Part shown: positions 8,001 through 9,275 of the stretch, one piece after another
Layout: every line of letters starts with the position of its first letter
How positions within the stretch are numbered: the stretch's first letter is position 1
From: Lentzea aerocolonigenes
Lineage (GTDB): Bacteria > Actinomycetota > Actinomycetes > Mycobacteriales > Pseudonocardiaceae
Assembly: GCF_000955955.1 (NCBI RefSeq)
Contig: NZ_JYJG01000525.1
Location: 1-9,275, forward strand
Direction: 5' to 3'
DNA: 9,275 nucleotides
Translations under genes and position numbers: made by a program
Notes under the pieces: model-generated
The model's input: only the letters and a program-made list of their open reading frames with translations
Database searches by the model: none
What the model was told of the DNA's origin: nothing

Positions 8001-8048
8001 CCCGGGGTCAACCGGCAATCCTGGTCCGACAAAACGTCGAAACTCATA

Positions 8049-8062
8049 TCGAAACGCTTCAA
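8049..8062. promoter_or_regulatory. Second copy of the importer operator-like motif, upstream of GH3
   Basis: TCGAAACGCTTCAA matches 12 of 14 positions of the importer site TCGAATCGCTTCGA (2869-2882), including the central CG. As an inverted repeat it is weaker, with 5 of 7 pairs. A further TCGAAAC lies 12 bp to the left (8037-8043), giving a direct half-site repeat. It sits about 265 bp upstream of the GH3 start, which is far for a simple repressor unless the promoter is also distal. Shared control of GH3 and importer is inferred from the similarity. Confidence 0.35.
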
Positions 8063-8169
8063 CAAGCACCCGGCGTGGACTGCAGAGACGCCTCTCCGGC
8101 ACAGCCACGATGACCTGGCGACAACGGGCGCCCGGTTCGGATGGTGTGCTGATGTCGACCGGGAGGAGC

Positions 8170-8189
8170 CACCCGTGCATGAACGGGTG
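8170..8189. repeat. Inverted repeat, 7-bp stem
   Basis: CACCCGT (8170-8176) and ACGGGTG (8183-8189) pair perfectly around a 6-nt loop. No T-run follows on either strand, so a classical intrinsic terminator is not supported. Confidence 0.4.
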
Positions 8190-8240
8190 CGAGGACTGGT
8201 TCGAGTTTGCCTCCGCGGAACGGCGCCGTCATCGCCCCCG

Positions 8241-8262
8241 GCCCGCCAAGGTGACGGCGGGC
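8241..8262. repeat. GC-rich inverted repeat, 7-bp stem
   Basis: GCCCGCC (8241-8247) and GGCGGGC (8256-8262) pair perfectly around an 8-nt loop. There is no T-run on either side. It could be a factor-dependent transcription stop or a remnant of one. Confidence 0.4.
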
Positions 8263-8353
8263 AATGTCGCGGCCGCCAACCAAAACCACCGCTCCGACTG
8301 ATCCCGGCCCGTGCTGCCGACGAACCATCGGCCTTGTGAGGCAACAGGTCCGA

Positions 8354-8384
8354 CGCGGCCGGCGGCCTCGTGCCGCCGACCGCG
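8354..8384 (-). terminator. Long GC-rich hairpin, possible terminator without U-tract
   Basis: Positions 8354-8366 pair with 8372-8384 around a 5-nt loop: a 13-bp stem with one non-Watson-Crick pair. That pair (8359/8379) is a G-U wobble in a minus-strand transcript but a C-A mismatch in a plus-strand one, so the structure favours minus-strand RNA. No U-tract follows. No complete gene lies immediately before it on either strand, so its role is open. Confidence 0.3.
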
Positions 8385-8553
8385 AGCGCGCGGCCGCCCA
8401 TGCAGCATCCACATCGGACAGTAAAATCGCGAATGACCGGCGCGACCAGCCTGCTCGCCTCCTTCGAGTACGCAGAACTGAGAAGCGGCACGAGGCGGCG
8501 AGCTCGCGTCGTCAGCGAGCCGGTCTGATCCAACAGGTTCGTCGAATGAGGCC

Positions 8554-8565
8554 GTCGAATTCGAC
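8554..8565. repeat. 12-bp perfect palindrome GTCGAATTCGAC
   Basis: Perfect 12-bp palindrome upstream of the lyase remnant. The same 11 bases GTCGAATTCGA occur at 2857-2867, beside the importer operator-like site, so the element occurs in two intergenic regions of this window. It could be a regulator half-site; a chance match among TCGA-rich intergenic DNA is also possible. Confidence 0.3.
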
Positions 8566-8570
8566 CATGC

Positions 8571-8585
8571 TGTGCACGTTCACAG
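8571..8585. promoter_or_regulatory. Operator-like motif, copy 1 (TGTGCACGTTCACAG)
   Basis: TGTGCACGTTCACA is an inverted repeat with 6 of 7 pairs and a central CG, a form typical of LacI-family operators (the ideal symmetric version would be TGTGAACGTTCACA). The 14-mer GTGCACGTTCACAG recurs exactly at 8659-8672, 87 bp downstream start to start. Copy 1 lies upstream of the -35-like box at 8645, so the pair could support looping. Confidence 0.45.
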
Positions 8586-8644
8586 ACACGCGTTCAAGAC
8601 TCTTGCGGCAATCGCCTACATACGGTTCCATCAAAGCACATCGT

Positions 8645-8673
8645 TTGACAAGTCGGCCGTGCACGTTCACAGT
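8645..8673 (+). promoter_or_regulatory. Candidate promoter for the plus-strand lyase unit
   Basis: A perfect TTGACA (8645-8650) is followed after 17 nt by CACAGT (8668-8673), a weak -10 matching three of six consensus positions. Transcription would start near 8680, about 40 nt before the ATG at 8720. The second operator-like repeat overlaps the spacer and the -10, the classical place for repression. Confidence 0.4.
8659..8672. promoter_or_regulatory. Operator-like motif, copy 2 (GTGCACGTTCACAG)
   Basis: Exact repeat of the 14-mer at 8572-8585. The GTG/CAC arms pair around a central CG. It overlaps the -10 region of the candidate promoter at 8645-8673, as expected for a repressor site. Confidence 0.45.
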
Positions 8674-8719
8674 GCTCCGCCTGCCTAGGGGTCTTCTTCA
8701 CTCGATCAAGGGAGATCGA

Positions 8720-9110
8720 ATGACCACGTACGGGATCCGCCGCGCGGATGCGAGCCTGCCTCGACCAGGTTCAACGTGTACCGCGGCGAGACCAAGCTGA
8801 ACGACGCGCCGATCACGAAGTTCCTGGACTCCTGGGCGCCGACGGACGCCTCGTACACGGTCCGCGCGGTCGTGAACGGGACCGAGCAGGCGCCGTCCGA
8901 GCCGTCACTGCGCCGCACCGGCGGCAACTACCTCGACGCGCCGATCTCCCTGCCCGGCAACAGCTACACCGCCGGTGACGCGAGCGTCGGCGACGTGGAC
9001 GCGCCCCAGCCGAACAGCTACGTCCGCCAGAACCCGACGGGCGGGCGGGTCGGCGACATCGAGCCGACCGCCCGGCCGCAGCCAGGCCTCGCCGCCCGTT
9101 CCACACATCC
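8720..9110 (+). pseudogene. Decayed rhamnogalacturonan lyase (PL11) fragment
   Basis: Intact PL11 lyases cleave the rhamnogalacturonan I backbone of pectin and are secreted proteins of roughly 600 residues or more. Here an ATG at 8720 with AAGGGAG upstream opens a frame that stops after 26 codons (TGA 8798-8800). In another frame, 8758-9000 encodes recognisable PL11 N-terminal sequence: FNVYRGETKLNDAPIT, then SYTVRAVVNGTEQAPSEPS, NYLDAPISLP and GDASVGDVD. The family continues from there into the catalytic beta-propeller, which is absent. The signal peptide and first part of the domain are also missing, and the stretch between APISLP and GDASVGD is shorter than I expect for the family. After 9000 the open frame carries unrecognised sequence and has no stop before the window end. 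Loss at both ends plus a frame change argues for a pseudogene rather than a single sequencing error. Confidence 0.75.
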
Positions 9111-9119
9111 TTTCCTCCC

Positions 9120-9125
9120 AAGGAG
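9120..9125 (+). promoter_or_regulatory. Ribosome binding site AAGGAG deciding a GTG start
   Basis: AAGGAG ends 5 nt before GTG 9131 but 11 nt before the in-frame ATG 9137, favouring the GTG start for the downstream gene. Confidence 0.6.
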
Positions 9126-9130
9126 TCATC

Positions 9131-9275
9131 GTGTCGATGCAACGACGTACCTTCCTGAGGCTGAGCACGGTCGCAGCGGCGAGCGTAGGTGGCGCGACCC
9201 TGCTCGGTACCGGCATGGCGAGTGCCGCCCCCGTCTCACCTCTGGGCACCGCGCCGACCACGCCGTTCGCCGTCG
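9131..9275 (+). CDS. Tat-exported protein, N-terminus only (cut by window end)
   Basis: Only 48 codons are visible. The start at GTG 9131 is chosen for its AAGGAG at 5-nt spacing; ATG 9137, two codons later, is the alternative. The signal peptide is clear: QRRTFLRLS (4-12) carries the twin-arginine motif, a mildly hydrophobic, alanine- and glycine-rich core follows (13-30), and ASA at 30-32 before AP gives a plausible cleavage site. The protein is therefore predicted to be exported folded. What remains of the mature chain (APVSPLGTAPTTPFAV) is a low-complexity linker with no domain, so the function cannot be assigned. Its neighbours, a pectin-lyase relic and a secreted GH3 enzyme, make a polysaccharide-active enzyme likely, but this is inference. 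It lies about 130 bp past the end of recognisable lyase sequence and may share its promoter. Confidence 0.75.
   Translation, partial: MSMQRRTFLRLSTVAAASVGGATLLGTGMASAAPVSPLGTAPTTPFAV

Larger units (their letters stand above)
7785..8719. other. 935-bp gene-poor regulatory interval between divergent units
   Basis: I find no supportable gene on either strand. The open frames here show protein-like composition only in part, lack recognisable motifs and lack paired ribosome sites. The minus-strand frame of the GH3 gene happens to stay open up to 8180, but the strong ribosome site and the Tat signal fix the real start at 7784. The interval is less GC-rich than the flanking genes in places (for example 7860-8070 and 8580-8660). 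It holds TCGA-type inverted repeats, three GC-rich hairpins and a direct repeat, which are listed separately. Confidence 0.6.

Noticed and set aside
7785..8180. In-frame 132-codon upstream extension of the GH3 gene to an ATG at 8180.
   Set aside because: It would bury the Tat signal in mid-protein, shows no family features and lacks a ribosome site, whereas ATG 7784 has GGAGGA at good spacing just before the signal peptide.
8175..8341. Short plus-strand frame from GTG 8175 behind GGGAGGAG (about 54 codons).
   Set aside because: The ribosome site is attractive, but the peptide is Arg/Pro-rich with no hydrophobic or conserved pattern and overlaps two hairpins.
7895..8533. 212-codon minus-strand open frame in the intergenic region, considered as a lost regulator.
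   Set aside because: No helix-turn-helix or sugar-binding motif, Ser/Arg-rich composition and no ribosome site; it runs through three hairpins and several operator-like sites.
7785..8719. CRISPR array, tRNA or insertion-sequence ends.
   Set aside because: No regularly spaced repeats, no cloverleaf and no terminal inverted repeats with a transposase remnant were found; the repeats present are short regulatory-type palindromes.

Overview
The window looks like accessory carbohydrate-utilisation DNA from a high-GC filamentous actinobacterium. The coding DNA is very GC-rich with G/C-ending codons, and two proteins begin with twin-arginine (Tat) signals. The large hydrolase ends in a PxKF module and carries several carbohydrate-binding modules. 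The flavour recalls Pseudonocardiales, but the sequence alone does not settle a genus.

Layout. (1) Minus strand, 1-2823: a CUT1-type sugar ABC importer in the order lipoprotein solute-binding protein, MalF-like permease, MalG-like permease. The genes overlap by a few bases at ATGA/GTGA junctions, and the last permease runs off the left edge. No ATPase or regulator lies in the window. (2) Minus strand, 2997-7784: one 1595-residue Tat-exported glycoside hydrolase family 3 enzyme. Its modules are a GH3 core with an apparent beta-trefoil-like insertion, an Fn3-like domain, a CBM6-like domain, two Ig-like domains, a second CBM6-like domain and a C-terminal PxKF domain. (3) 7785-8719: 935 bp with no supportable gene, rich in TCGA-type palindromes, hairpins and repeats. 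(4) Plus strand, 8720-9110: a decayed, truncated fragment of a rhamnogalacturonan lyase (polysaccharide lyase family 11), still preceded by a promoter-like stretch and a repeated LacI-type operator-like motif. (5) Plus strand, 9131-9275: the first 48 codons of another Tat-exported protein, cut by the right edge.

Working model (inference): the locus serves plant cell-wall polysaccharide use. The secreted GH3 enzyme releases sugars or short oligosaccharides and the importer takes them up. A TCGAANCGNTTCGA-type element lies in front of the importer and a close relative lies upstream of the GH3 gene, so one LacI-family repressor encoded elsewhere may control both. The plus-strand side carries a different repeated motif (GTGCACGTTCACAG) and may belong to a second, pectin-related regulon in which the lyase gene has been lost.
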